Source of the DNA: an uncultured Eubacteriales bacterium
GTDB taxonomy: Bacteria > Bacillota > Clostridia > Oscillospirales > Oscillospiraceae
NCBI GenBank assembly: GCA_900540545.1
Contig: UQGJ01000071.1
Span: 1-13,160 of the forward strand
Direction: 5' to 3'
Length of the DNA stretch: 13,160 nucleotides
Part shown: one piece after another, positions 1-6,490 of the stretch
Layout: each line of letters starts with the position of its first letter
Position numbering within the stretch: the stretch's first letter is position 1
Program-made: the position numbers and the translations under genes
Notes under the pieces: model-generated
Databases searched by the model: none
Told to the model about the DNA's origin: nothing
What the model saw: the letters and a program-made list of their open reading frames with translations, nothing else

Positions 1-194
1 AGGGGAGCGGGTTTTATGAGCGGGTGCGGCGGGCGCGGAGCGCGGTGGCGGCGGGGACGGGGGCGCGGCGGGCGGTGATGGCCGTGTCCGCACCGGGGGA
101 GTCCGGCGGGGCCGCGGGGACCGGCGCGGCGGAGCTGGACCGCATGTTTCAGCGGGATGCCCGGCGGTATGACGGCGGGTTTTCGCTCTATTAA
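1..194 (+). CDS. C-terminal end of a phage tail protein, probably the tape measure protein (partial)
   Basis: An open frame runs from the left edge (first full codon at base 3) to TAA at 192-194 and encodes the last 63 residues of a protein. The visible part is Arg/Ala/Gly-rich and ends with the polar tail LDRMFQRDARRYDGGFSLY. There is no recognisable catalytic motif. The call rests mainly on position: in PBSX-type tail operons the gene just before the LysM protein is the tape measure, which sets tail length and occupies the tail lumen. The next gene starts 15 bp after this stop, and its ribosome site touches the stop codon, so the two are co-transcribed. It could instead be a small tail chaperone or another tail protein, because only the end is visible. 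Confidence 0.55.
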   Translation, partial: GSGFYERVRRARSAVAAGTGARRAVMAVSAPGESGGAAGTGAAELDRMFQRDARRYDGGFSLY

Positions 195-209
195 GGGGGA
201 ATTTGAGGC

Positions 210-779
210 GTGAAGCTGGCGGCGATGCGGTACAAGGACTACGTGTGGCCCCACAATCCCAGGACCTACACCATCGACTACGAGCGGAAGATGGCGGTGC
301 AGAAGATACCCTTCGGGAGCTACCGGCTCCAGGACCTGGGGCAGAACCGGCGGGTCCTGCGGGGCGAGGGGGAGTTCGTGGGGGAAGGGGCTTACGAGGA
401 ATTCAAGCGGCTGGCCTCCGTCTTTTATCAGGCGGGGCCGGGGATGCTGGTCCACCCGGTCTGGCAGGCGGCGGAGGCCTATTTTGTGGATTTGAGCCTC
501 CGGCAGGAGCCTCGGGCCGACTATGTGAGCTACGCTTTTACCTTTTGGGAGTGTCCCGCCGAGGGGGAGACGGCGGCACGGCGGGTGGAGCTGGAGCAGG
601 CGGCGGAGGGCGGGACTCCGGCGGCAGCGGGGGCGGTCTATCATACGGTAGTGTCCGGGGAGACGCTGTGGGGCATCGCCGGGGACGAGGGCGTGGCCCT
701 CACCGATCTGATCGCCCTGAATCCCCAGCTCAAGAACCCCAACCTGATTTTGCCGGGGGAGAAGGTGCGGATACGATGA
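210..779 (+). CDS. LysM-domain phage tail protein (XkdP-like)
   Basis: This 189-residue protein is a structural component of a contractile tail, thought to sit at the tube/baseplate junction next to the hub. Residues 1-115 form a conserved tail domain rich in aromatics (YKDYVWPHNPRTYTIDYERK near the start). After an Ala/Gly linker, residues 144-189 are a LysM domain (YHTVVSGETLWGIA through NPNLILPGEKVRI), a glycan-binding fold. B. subtilis XkdP has the same layout and a similar, slightly greater length. The start is GTG at 210, chosen because AAGGGGGA (193-200) lies 9 bp upstream. A longer overlapping frame beginning at 203 is a shadow. The stop overlaps the next start (ATGA, 776-779), indicating translational coupling. 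Confidence 0.88.
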   Translation: MKLAAMRYKDYVWPHNPRTYTIDYERKMAVQKIPFGSYRLQDLGQNRRVLRGEGEFVGEGAYEEFKRLASVFYQAGPGMLVHPVWQAAEAYFVDLSLRQEPRADYVSYAFTFWECPAEGETAARRVELEQAAEGGTPAAAGAVYHTVVSGETLWGIAGDEGVALTDLIALNPQLKNPNLILPGEKVRIR

Positions 780-1729
780 TGACGGGATATTTGCACGGAT
801 ATGACGGCGGGGTCCTGGCGCTGCCGCCCGCCCTGGGCTGGAAGCTGGAGTACACGGCGGGGGTGCCCTGCGACAGCTTTCAGATGGAGTGCCCCTGGGA
901 GGGCGTGGGGCTGGACGCCCTGGAAGGGGCGGTGGAGTTCACGGCCCGGTGGGAGGGCGAGACGGTCTTTCGGGGCGTGGTGGACGAGTTCCGGCTCCGG
1001 GAGGACGGCGGTGGGCGGCGGCTGCTGCTGGCCGGGCGGGGGATGGCGGCGCTGCTGCTGGACAACGAGGCCGAGAGCGCCGACTACGGCACGGCCACCC
1101 TGGAGGACATTCTGCGGGACCATGTGCGGCCCTACGGCATCCAGGTGATGGAGGGGGCGGCCCTGCCGGCGGTGGAGGGGTTCTCGGTGGCCGCGGGGAG
1201 CAGCGAGTGGCAGGTGCTGTACCAGTTCGCCCGGTACTACGGGGGCGTGACGCCCCGGTTTGACCGGGCGGGGCGGCTGGTGCTGACGCCCTGGAGCGAC
1301 GGGACGGCCCTGGTGGTGGACGGGACCACGCCCGTGACGGCGGCGGAATACTGCGGGAAGCGGTACGGGGTGCTGTCGGAAGTGCTGGTGCGGGACAGGA
1401 CACGGCTGGCGCTGGAGCGGGTGAAGAACCAGGACTTTCTGGACCGGGGCGGGCGGCGGCGGATGGTGCTGACCATGCCGGGGCGGAGCAACTATCTGGC
1501 CATGCGCTACCGGGGGGACTTCCAAATCCAGCGGTCCAGGGCCCGGGAGGTGGAGCTGGAGCTGACGGTGGCGGAGCCCTTTTTCGCCTGGCCGGGGGAG
1601 CTGGTTCAGGTGGCGCGGAAGGACTGCGGGTTCAACGGGCGCTACCGGGTGCTGGAGACGGCGGTGGAGGAGGACGGGGACGGACGGAGGACCCGGATGA
1701 CGCTGGGACTGCCGGAGGCGATGGTGTGA
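776..1729 (+). CDS. Baseplate hub protein (XkdQ / gp27-like)
   Basis: The 317-residue product matches the XkdQ family, which is about 325 residues in PBSX, in size and operon position. These proteins form the central hub of the baseplate that carries the spike and joins it to the tube. The protein starts MMTGYLHGYDGG and contains beta-rich segments typical of hub domains (for example VEFTARWEGETVFRGVVDEF, and a C-terminal FFAWPGELVQV followed by GRYRVLETAVEEDG). There is no signal peptide or membrane segment. The start at 776 overlaps the LysM gene stop, and GGGGGAGAAGG (755-765) lies 10 bp upstream; ATG at 779 is an equally possible alternative. The same frame is open back to 203 only because of high GC. 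The stop TGA overlaps an ATG (1729-1731) that leads only into repeat DNA. Confidence 0.82.
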   Translation: MMTGYLHGYDGGVLALPPALGWKLEYTAGVPCDSFQMECPWEGVGLDALEGAVEFTARWEGETVFRGVVDEFRLREDGGGRRLLLAGRGMAALLLDNEAESADYGTATLEDILRDHVRPYGIQVMEGAALPAVEGFSVAAGSSEWQVLYQFARYYGGVTPRFDRAGRLVLTPWSDGTALVVDGTTPVTAAEYCGKRYGVLSEVLVRDRTRLALERVKNQDFLDRGGRRRMVLTMPGRSNYLAMRYRGDFQIQRSRAREVELELTVAEPFFAWPGELVQVARKDCGFNGRYRVLETAVEEDGDGRRTRMTLGLPEAMV

Positions 1730-1740
1730 TGAGCGGAAGC

Positions 1741-1880
1741 CGGGAGGCGGGCCGTCGGGGACGCCGGCCCCTACGGGGGTGGAGGAGAGCGGATTGCCGC
1801 ACCAATTTGCGAACTGGTTCGCAATGACAGGGGCGGGGGACGGTGCGGATGGCGCGCCGGGTCGTCGCGCCCCACAAAGG
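1741..1880. repeat. Mosaic of three palindromic repeat modules inside the tail operon
   Basis: The gap between the hub and spike genes carries three short modules. Module 1 (1747-1774) is a hairpin with arms GGGCCG (1749-1754) and CGGCCC (1765-1770), followed by CCTAC. Module 2 (1790-1833) is a REP-like palindrome beginning CGGATTGCCGC and ending CGCAATGACAGGGG. Module 3 (1851-1876) starts GGCGCGCCGG and ends CGCGCCCCACA. Module 2 recurs at 4426-4469 and in truncated form at 5071-5092. Modules 1 and 3 recur together at 8699-8765. A 32-codon frame from the ATG at 1729 runs through module 1 into module 2 and is read as non-genic. The rest of the gap up to the ribosome site at 1939-1945 is G-rich and otherwise featureless. 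Confidence 0.85.
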
Positions 1881-1955
1881 ACGGGGGCACGGGACAGGGA
1901 ATCGCCCCCTCCTCCATGGTGATGGGGGGAGGGGGGACGAGGAGGATGGTAGTTG

Positions 1956-2375
1956 ATGTGGTTGTCGCAGCAGAGACGCGGGGAGGAGCAGACGGCGGGG
2001 GCCGACGTGGGCGTGGTGACGCTGGCCGGGGACCGGATGGGGGTCTATCTGGACGGCGAGCGGCGGACGGTGGCCCGGTTCGGGCCGGGGGGCTACTGCT
2101 GGCGGCCCCAGGTGGGCCAGCGGGTGCTGGTTATCAAGGCCGGGGGTGAGGGGGAGCTGCCCTGCGTGGCCGGCGTGGAGCAGGAGGAAGCGGCGGAGCT
2201 GGAGCCGGGGGAGGTCGCCGTCCGAAGCCCGGGCGGCGGCGAAATTTGGCTGCGGAGCGACGGGTCCGTGGACCTGGTGGGCCGGGTGCGGCTCAACGGC
2301 GTGCCGGTGGAGGAGCTGTTTGAACCCAGACGGCAGGAGAGCGGAGGTGGAAGCGGTGGAGCTGAAGCTGAATGA
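1956..2375 (+). CDS. Small baseplate spike protein with OB-fold (gpV / gp5-N-like)
   Basis: The 139-residue protein has the outline of a phage baseplate assembly protein V. Residues from about 20 to 70 resemble an OB fold (GVVTLAGDRMGVYLDGERR, then WRPQVGQRVLVI), and a C-terminal stretch (EVAVRSPGGGEIWLRSDGSVDLVGRVRLNG) has the short repeating strands of a trimeric spike stalk. Such proteins form the tip that punctures the target envelope. It occupies the XkdR position but does not look like XkdR itself. ATG 1956 is chosen because GAGGAGG (1939-1945) lies 10 bp upstream; TTG at 1953 would add one residue. It is separated from the hub gene by repeat DNA, so it depends on its own ribosome site. 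The 3' end overlaps the next gene by 29 bp. Family assignment is by pattern only. Confidence 0.65.
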   Translation: MWLSQQRRGEEQTAGADVGVVTLAGDRMGVYLDGERRTVARFGPGGYCWRPQVGQRVLVIKAGGEGELPCVAGVEQEEAAELEPGEVAVRSPGGGEIWLRSDGSVDLVGRVRLNGVPVEELFEPRRQESGGGSGGAEAE

Positions 2376-2703
2376 CGGGGATTACATGCCCGACGGGCAG
2401 GGGGGCTTCCGCACCGTGGAGGGGGCGGAGGAGGTCTTGCAGCGGGCGCTGTTCCAACTGACGGCAAAGCGGGGGAGCTTCCCCTTTTTGCCGGGGCTGG
2501 GCAGCCGGCTGTACCTGCTGCCCAGGGAGAAGCCCTCCGCCCGCCCGGCCATGGCCCGGCGGTACGCCGCCGAGGCATTGGCGGGGGAGGCGGATCTGGC
2601 GGTGACGGGGGTGGAGCTGTCGGACCGGGGGGACGGGCGGATGGACGTGAAGGTGCTGCTGGACTGGAAGGGACAGGCCCTGGAGGCGGCGGTGACGGTG
2701 TAG
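2347..2703 (+). CDS. gp25 / gpW-like baseplate protein (XkdS position)
   Basis: This 118-residue product has the short gp25-like pattern LQRALFQLTAKRGSFPFLPGLGSRLYLL at about residues 30-57, where gp25 proteins have a conserved 'T.rGe..f.p.fGs.l' motif. Family members start sheath polymerisation or join the inner wedge to the baseplate. The C-terminal half (DLAVTGVELSDRGDGRMDVKVLLDW) is a beta-rich tail typical of the family. Two GTG starts are possible, each with a ribosome site: 2347, with AGGAG at 2335-2339, and 2356, with GGAGG at 2343-2347. The longer form is given. The gene begins inside the end of the spike gene and stops 12 bp before baseplate J. Confidence 0.7.
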   Translation: MEAVELKLNDGDYMPDGQGGFRTVEGAEEVLQRALFQLTAKRGSFPFLPGLGSRLYLLPREKPSARPAMARRYAAEALAGEADLAVTGVELSDRGDGRMDVKVLLDWKGQALEAAVTV

Positions 2704-2715
2704 AGGGGGAACGGA

Positions 2716-3771
2716 ATGAAAACGGTGGAGGAAATCTACCAGGAGATGAGGGCGGCCTACGCCGGGGAGACCGGGGCGGCCTGCTCGGACAGCAGCGATC
2801 TGGCGGTGCGGCTCTACGCGGTGGCGGCCCAGGTCTACGCCCTCTATATCCAGGCGGACTGGGTGCGGCGGCAGGCCTTCCCCCAGACGGCGGAGGGGGA
2901 GTATCTGGACCAGCACGCCGCCCTGCGGGGGCTGGAGCGGCGGGGGGCGGTCCGGGCGGAGGGGGTCCTCCGCTTCGGGCTGGACCGGGCCGCCGAGAGC
3001 GAGCGGGTCATCCCGGCGGGGACGGTGTGCATGACGGCGGGACTGGTGCGGTTTGAGACGGCGGAGGAGGCCGTGCTGGCGGCGGGGCAGACCTGGGTGG
3101 AGGTCCGGGCCAGGGCGGTGGAGGCCGGGAGCGCCGGCAACGTGGCGGCGGGGACGGTGCGGACCATGGCGGTGGCCCCGGTGGGGGTGGGCTGGTGCAC
3201 CAACCCGGAGGGCTTTTCCGGCGGGGCGGACCCGGAGGAGGACGATGCCCTGCGGGCGCGGGTGCTGGAGACCTTCCGGCGGCTGCCCAACGGGGCCAAC
3301 GCCGCCTTTTACCAGCAGGGGGCCATGTCCTTCGGCGAGGTGGCGGCCTGCGACGTGCTGCCCCGGAGCCGGGGGGGGGGGACGGTGGACGTGGTGGTGG
3401 CCACGGAGCACGGGACCCCGCCGGCGGAGCTGTTGGCGGCGCTGACGGCCTATTTTCAGGAGCGGCGGGAGATCGCCGTGGACGTACACGTCCGGGCGCC
3501 GGAGCGCAAGACGGTGGACGTGGCCGTGGCGGTGGCCGCCCGGGAGGGCCGGGACGGGGCCGCCGTGCGGAATCAGGTGGAGGAGGTCCTGCGGACCTGG
3601 TTCAGCGGGAAGCGGCTGGGGCAGGACGTTCTGCGGGCGGAGCTGGGGGCGCTGGTCTACGGGGTGGACGGGGTGGCTAACTACGCCGTCGCCAGTCCCG
3701 CCGCCGACGTGGCGGTGGCCGCCGGGGAGCTGCCCGCGCTGGGGAAGCTGACGGTGGAGGCGATGGGATGA
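2716..3771 (+). CDS. Baseplate J-like protein (XkdT-like)
   Basis: The 351 residues match the length of PBSX XkdT (about 348) and the baseplate J family, which forms the wedge ring that triggers sheath contraction. Typical features are the N-terminal helical region (TVEEIYQEMRAAYAGETG, VRLYAVAAQVYALYIQADWVRRQAFPQTAEGEYLDQHA) and the family hallmark GVLRFGLDRAA...VIPAGTVCMTAG...FETAEEA in the middle. This is followed by GSAGNVAAGTV and a region SGGADPEEDDALRARVLETFRRLPNGANAAFY. ATG 2716 follows GAGGGGGA (2703-2710). The stop overlaps the next start (ATGA, 3768-3771). A run of 11 G residues at 3371-3381 encodes part of Arg-Gly-Gly-Gly and is a potential slippage site. Confidence 0.92.
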   Translation: MKTVEEIYQEMRAAYAGETGAACSDSSDLAVRLYAVAAQVYALYIQADWVRRQAFPQTAEGEYLDQHAALRGLERRGAVRAEGVLRFGLDRAAESERVIPAGTVCMTAGLVRFETAEEAVLAAGQTWVEVRARAVEAGSAGNVAAGTVRTMAVAPVGVGWCTNPEGFSGGADPEEDDALRARVLETFRRLPNGANAAFYQQGAMSFGEVAACDVLPRSRGGGTVDVVVATEHGTPPAELLAALTAYFQERREIAVDVHVRAPERKTVDVAVAVAAREGRDGAAVRNQVEEVLRTWFSGKRLGQDVLRAELGALVYGVDGVANYAVASPAADVAVAAGELPALGKLTVEAMG

Positions 3772-4337
3772 GCTACGCCGGGTATATCCGCCAACTGCTG
3801 AAGCCCTTAGGGGTCTACCGCCTGGAGGGGGGACCGGGGGCGGGGGAGATCGCCGCCCAGGGACAGGGGCTGGACGGCTGCGCCGCCGCCCTGGACCGGG
3901 TGGAGCGGGAGATGCTGCTGACCACGGCTCAGGACGAGGGGCTGGAGGCCATCGCGGGCCTGCTGGCCCGGCGGCCCGTCACCCAAGACCCGGCGCGGCT
4001 GCGGGCGGCTCTGGCCGCCCTGCTACGGGTGGGGGGCGACAGCTTTACCCTGGCCGCCGTCAACGACAACCTCACCGGCTGCGGGCTCAACGCCGTGGCC
4101 AGCGAGGGGGAGACGCCGGGGCGGGTGGCGGTCCGCTTCCCGGAGGTGCCCGGTATCCCTGACGGCTTTGAGGACATGCGGAAAATCATTGAGGACATCC
4201 TCCCGTGCCATTTGGAGATCACCTACGTGTTTTGGTACATCACCTGGGCCATGATGGAGGAGCGGTTCCCCACCTGGGGCGACGTGGAGGCCACGGGGCT
4301 GAGCTGGGGAGAGCTGGAAAAGCTGGTCAGGGAATAG
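3768..4337 (+). CDS. DUF2313 tail protein (XkdU-like)
   Basis: This 189-residue protein corresponds in size, position and pattern to XkdU (about 194 residues), a conserved tail protein encoded after baseplate J and thought to link the baseplate wedge to the fibres. The start MSYAGYIRQLLKPLGVYRLEGG is characteristic of the family. A helical segment follows (LDGCAAALDRVEREMLLTTAQDEGLEAIAGLL), then the C-terminal LPCHLEITYVFWYITWAMME. The start at 3768 overlaps the baseplate J stop and is preceded by GGTGGAGG (3753-3760). It is the last gene of the operon: a strong terminator begins 9 bp after the stop. No tail fibre or chaperone gene follows in the normal position. Confidence 0.85.
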   Translation: MSYAGYIRQLLKPLGVYRLEGGPGAGEIAAQGQGLDGCAAALDRVEREMLLTTAQDEGLEAIAGLLARRPVTQDPARLRAALAALLRVGGDSFTLAAVNDNLTGCGLNAVASEGETPGRVAVRFPEVPGIPDGFEDMRKIIEDILPCHLEITYVFWYITWAMMEERFPTWGDVEATGLSWGELEKLVRE

Positions 4338-4346
4338 GGCGGGATG

Positions 4347-4385
4347 AAAAAATGCCTGGAGGAACATTCCTCCAGGCATTTTTTT
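4347..4385. terminator. Strong bidirectional intrinsic terminator ending the tail operon
   Basis: Arms TGCCTGGAGGA (4353-4363) and TCCTCCAGGCA (4368-4378) form a perfect 11-bp stem with loop ACAT. It is flanked by six A residues (4347-4352) on the left and seven T residues (4379-4385) on the right. It therefore works in both directions, ending the + strand tail operon and also - strand transcription coming from the SLH gene. Confidence 0.95.
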
Positions 4386-4425
4386 ATGTGTGCTGAGAAA
4401 AAGAAGGGGCCGGGGACGGGGGAGA

Positions 4426-4469
4426 CGGATTGCCGCGCCAGTTTGCGAACTGGCTCGCAATGACAGGGG
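4426..4469. repeat. REP-like palindrome (module 2, intact copy)
   Basis: The core is a perfect hairpin with arms GCCAGTT and AACTGGC around TGCG. The outer parts ATTGC and GCAAT also pair, with a small bulge. It differs from the copy at 1790-1833 at three positions. Two of those form a compensated pair change (G-C here, A-T there), which supports the hairpin being selected. Confidence 0.85.
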
Positions 4470-4492
4470 GAGGATGGGGAGGGGGCGGATCG

Positions 4493-4999
4493 TCAGGCGG
4501 CGCCGTGGACAAAAAAGTCCAGGATTCCGGCGATTTCCTCCTGGGTCAGGGTGTCCTGGGGGGCCAGGCGGCCCTCCGGGGACCAGGGGATCAGGCCCAC
4601 GTCGCAGGCCCAGTAGAGGGAGTCGTCGGCCCAGGGGGAGAGGTCGGCGTAGTCGTTGCACTCCGCCACGCCGTCGGGGAGGAAGGTGGAGCGGCCCAGG
4701 CGGCCGGCCCAGCGGCGGAGGAGGGCGGCGGCCTCCTCCCGGGTGATGGGGCGGTCCGGGGCGAAGCGGTCCTCCCCCACGCCGTAGAGGATGCCCTCCC
4801 CGCAGGCCCAGCCCACGGCGGGGGCGTAAGCGGCGGTGGGGGCCACGTCGGTGAAGGGGGTGTTGGCGTCGAAGGGGACGGCCCCGGCGCTCTCCCAGAG
4901 GGCGGTGACGAAGTCGGCCCGGGTGGCCGCGGAGGACTGGGCCCGGGCGGGAAGAAAGAGGAACAACAGGGCCAGAAGCAAAACGGCGGCGCGTCTCAT
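4493..4999 (-). CDS. Secreted SLH-domain-only protein
   Basis: The 168 residues begin with a clear signal peptide (MRRAAVLLLALLFLFLPARA, likely cleaved after residue 20). The mature part consists only of S-layer homology units. There is a partial unit at 26-39 (TRADFVTALWESAG), a full unit at 49-99 (FTDVAPTAAYAPAVGWACGE, then FAPDRPITREEAAALLRRWAG) and a second, degenerate one at 117-164. SLH domains bind secondary cell-wall polymers non-covalently. The protein has no catalytic or adhesive partner domain, so it is either a minimal wall-bound protein or the remnant of a larger surface protein. ATG 4999 is supported by AAAGGAGA 6-7 bp upstream. It lies 97 bp downstream of the B-prime stop, with a truncated REP copy between, so it may be transcribed separately. 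The region upstream (about 5020-5060) is AT-rich, but I see no consensus promoter there. Confidence 0.85.
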   Translation of the reverse strand: MRRAAVLLLALLFLFLPARAQSSAATRADFVTALWESAGAVPFDANTPFTDVAPTAAYAPAVGWACGEGILYGVGEDRFAPDRPITREEAAALLRRWAGRLGRSTFLPDGVAECNDYADLSPWADDSLYWACDVGLIPWSPEGRLAPQDTLTQEEIAGILDFFVHGAA

Positions 5000-5070
5000 G
5001 GCGTTCTCCTTTATCGGTGGTGATACTGAGAGAATACCATATATTGGAAAAGAAAAAGCGGGAACGAAGG

Positions 5071-5092
5071 GACGGACTGGCTCGCAATGACA
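5071..5092. repeat. Truncated REP-like palindrome (module 2)
   Basis: GACGGA is joined directly to CTGGCTCGCAATGACA. This is the intact module with the 5' arm and loop missing, as if deleted between the CGGA and the ACTGG of the full copy at 4426-4469. Confidence 0.7.
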
Positions 5093-5096
5093 TGCT

Positions 5097-5669
5097 TCAA
5101 GGGGTGATTTCGTAAATCAGGTTATCCTGGGCGTCGTAACCCCGGAGGTGGATGGGGCTGCGGGCATTGGCGGGATAGGGGTAGTCCAGGGCGGCCCAGC
5201 CGGGGCCGGAGGTGTGCTGGGGCAGAAGGACGGGGCCGTCCTCGGTGAAGGCGGTCCCCTCCACCCGGGCGATGGCGGGATCGTTGACCAGGACGAAGAG
5301 GAGGTTGTCCGAGTAGAAGGAATACCAGTTCTCCGCATCCATCAGGACCAGGGGGCGGGCGTCGTCGTTTTGCGTGGTGTAAAACGCGCCCTCCGTCCAG
5401 AGGAGGGAGCCGGACCAGAGGTGGTTGACGACGCCCACGGCCCAGGTGTTCCCGGTCCGGGCCAGGTATATGTCGGGCCGGTAGTAGTAGCTGTCCGTGG
5501 GGATGACGGCCACGACCTCGCCGGGGCCGAAGAGATGGCTCCGCTCCTGGGCGCGGTAGGCCCCCAGGGAGGTGGCGTGGGGGAAGCCGGTCAGGAACAG
5601 GAAGAACAGGATGGAGGCAGCCAGGAGGACCGGGCCGGACCACTGGCGCAGCCTGCGTTTAGCCGTCAT
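5097..5669 (-). CDS. Single-pass membrane protein B-prime of the PadR operon (unknown function)
   Basis: The 190 residues have a short basic N-terminus (MTAKRRLRQW), one membrane helix at about 12-29 (GPVLLAASILFFLFLTGF) and an outer domain of about 155 residues. It is a paralogue of the gene at 6491-7189. Both have LFGPG after the helix (46-50 here), an RP and a W-x-V at similar spacing, a TT..D..P stretch, an ARVE segment (134-137) and a C-terminus GYDAQ-x-NLIY (178-187). The start overlaps the end of A-prime by 11 bp, with AAGGGGG as ribosome site. It is the last gene of the PadR operon. I do not recognise a named family. The layout suggests an envelope sensor or accessory subunit, which is inference. 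Confidence 0.75.
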   Translation of the reverse strand: MTAKRRLRQWSGPVLLAASILFFLFLTGFPHATSLGAYRAQERSHLFGPGEVVAVIPTDSYYYRPDIYLARTGNTWAVGVVNHLWSGSLLWTEGAFYTTQNDDARPLVLMDAENWYSFYSDNLLFVLVNDPAIARVEGTAFTEDGPVLLPQHTSGPGWAALDYPYPANARSPIHLRGYDAQDNLIYEITP

Positions 5670-6468
5670 AGGGCACGCCCCCTTCCAGCGGGATGCGCAG
5701 GGTGAAGGAGGTCCCGCCGTGGTCGTAGGTCAGGGCGACCCACTCCGCGCCGGCGGGTACCTGGCAAACGCGGCCCGCAAGGCAGGCGGAGCACAGGCCG
5801 GTGGGCTGGCCGTCGCCATACAGGTCCACCACGGCGGACGTGGAGGTGCTGTCCTGCCATGTATAAGCGGTATAGGACGTGCCCAGGCTGTCCTGGGCGG
5901 AGAGGCTGCCGGGGAAGTTTGGGGATTTCAGCCAGGGGTCAGACCAGCGGGCGGACAGCTCGAAGAACAGTGTCCGCCCGCCGTCATCCACCAGGAGGGA
6001 GCGGGTGACCTGGAGGGTGTAGTCCCGGACCTGGACGGGCGGTCCGCCGGGGTAGAGGGTGAGGTCGGCCTCGTAGGCGCCGGCCCGCACGGAAGAGGCG
6101 AAGGATTGGGCATCGGTATCGAAAGCGAGTTCCTCCCGGGACCATCGCTCCCGGAATTGGGGCCAGAGGGGCAGGGCGGTGAAAAAGAGAAGGGCCAGCA
6201 TCAGGCAGAAGGCGGTCCACACAAGGGTGCGGAGGGCCTCCGGCCAGACGGGGTGGAGCCGGTCCAGGCTCCGGCCCAGCTCCTCCGGGTCCCCCATGGC
6301 GGCCACGGCCTGCCGGGCGGCGTCCACGGAGTCCAGGCCCTGGGCCATCAGGGCGTCGGCGTGGTCCTCCAGATGGGCGGTGAGTTCGGCGCGGATGGAG
6401 CCGCGGTCCGCCCTGGCCCGAATCTGGGCGCAGACGGTGTCGCAGAAAACGTCAAAGACTCTGGGCAT
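5659..6468 (-). CDS. Permease-prefix (HAAS-like) domain membrane protein A-prime
   Basis: The 269 residues start with a cytoplasmic helical domain (1-72) bearing ELTAHLEDHA (28-37) and AMGDPEELGRSLDRLH. This is the pattern of the permease prefix domain 1 / HAAS-like family usually encoded beside PadR regulators. One or two closely spaced hydrophobic segments follow (about 80-100), then an outer domain of about 165 residues ending PLEGGVPYDG. No permease domain follows, so the prefix is used in a single-pass protein. Over residues 1-72 it aligns without gaps with the gene at 7186-7953, with about 44 identical positions, while the outer domains have diverged. ATG 6468 has GAGGAGG 6 bp upstream. 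It follows gene B by 22 bp. Confidence 0.8.
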   Translation of the reverse strand: MPRVFDVFCDTVCAQIRARADRGSIRAELTAHLEDHADALMAQGLDSVDAARQAVAAMGDPEELGRSLDRLHPVWPEALRTLVWTAFCLMLALLFFTALPLWPQFRERWSREELAFDTDAQSFASSVRAGAYEADLTLYPGGPPVQVRDYTLQVTRSLLVDDGGRTLFFELSARWSDPWLKSPNFPGSLSAQDSLGTSYTAYTWQDSTSTSAVVDLYGDGQPTGLCSACLAGRVCQVPAGAEWVALTYDHGGTSFTLRIPLEGGVPYDG

Positions 6469-6490
6469 GTCGGACCTCCTCTCCGGGCGG

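Noticed and set aside
641..1525. Long - strand open frame opposite the hub gene
   Set aside because: It is Pro/His/Arg-rich, as expected from the antisense of GC-rich coding DNA, and has no supported start or domain.
203..1729. A 508-codon open frame covering both the LysM and hub genes
   Set aside because: Its first ~190 codons are low-complexity Gly/Ala/Arg shadow of the LysM gene in another frame. The real gene starts at the coupled ATG at 776.
1915..1945. G-quadruplex before the spike gene
   Set aside because: There are only two long G runs; the others are GG pairs, so the canonical four-run pattern is not met.
2293..3489. 398-codon - strand frame opposite baseplate J
   Set aside because: It is antisense to a well-supported baseplate J gene, low-complexity, and recognisable only as a mirror of its codon bias.
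4023..5093. 356-codon - strand frame spanning the terminator and the SLH gene
   Set aside because: It crosses a strong terminator and a REP element and reads the SLH gene out of frame.
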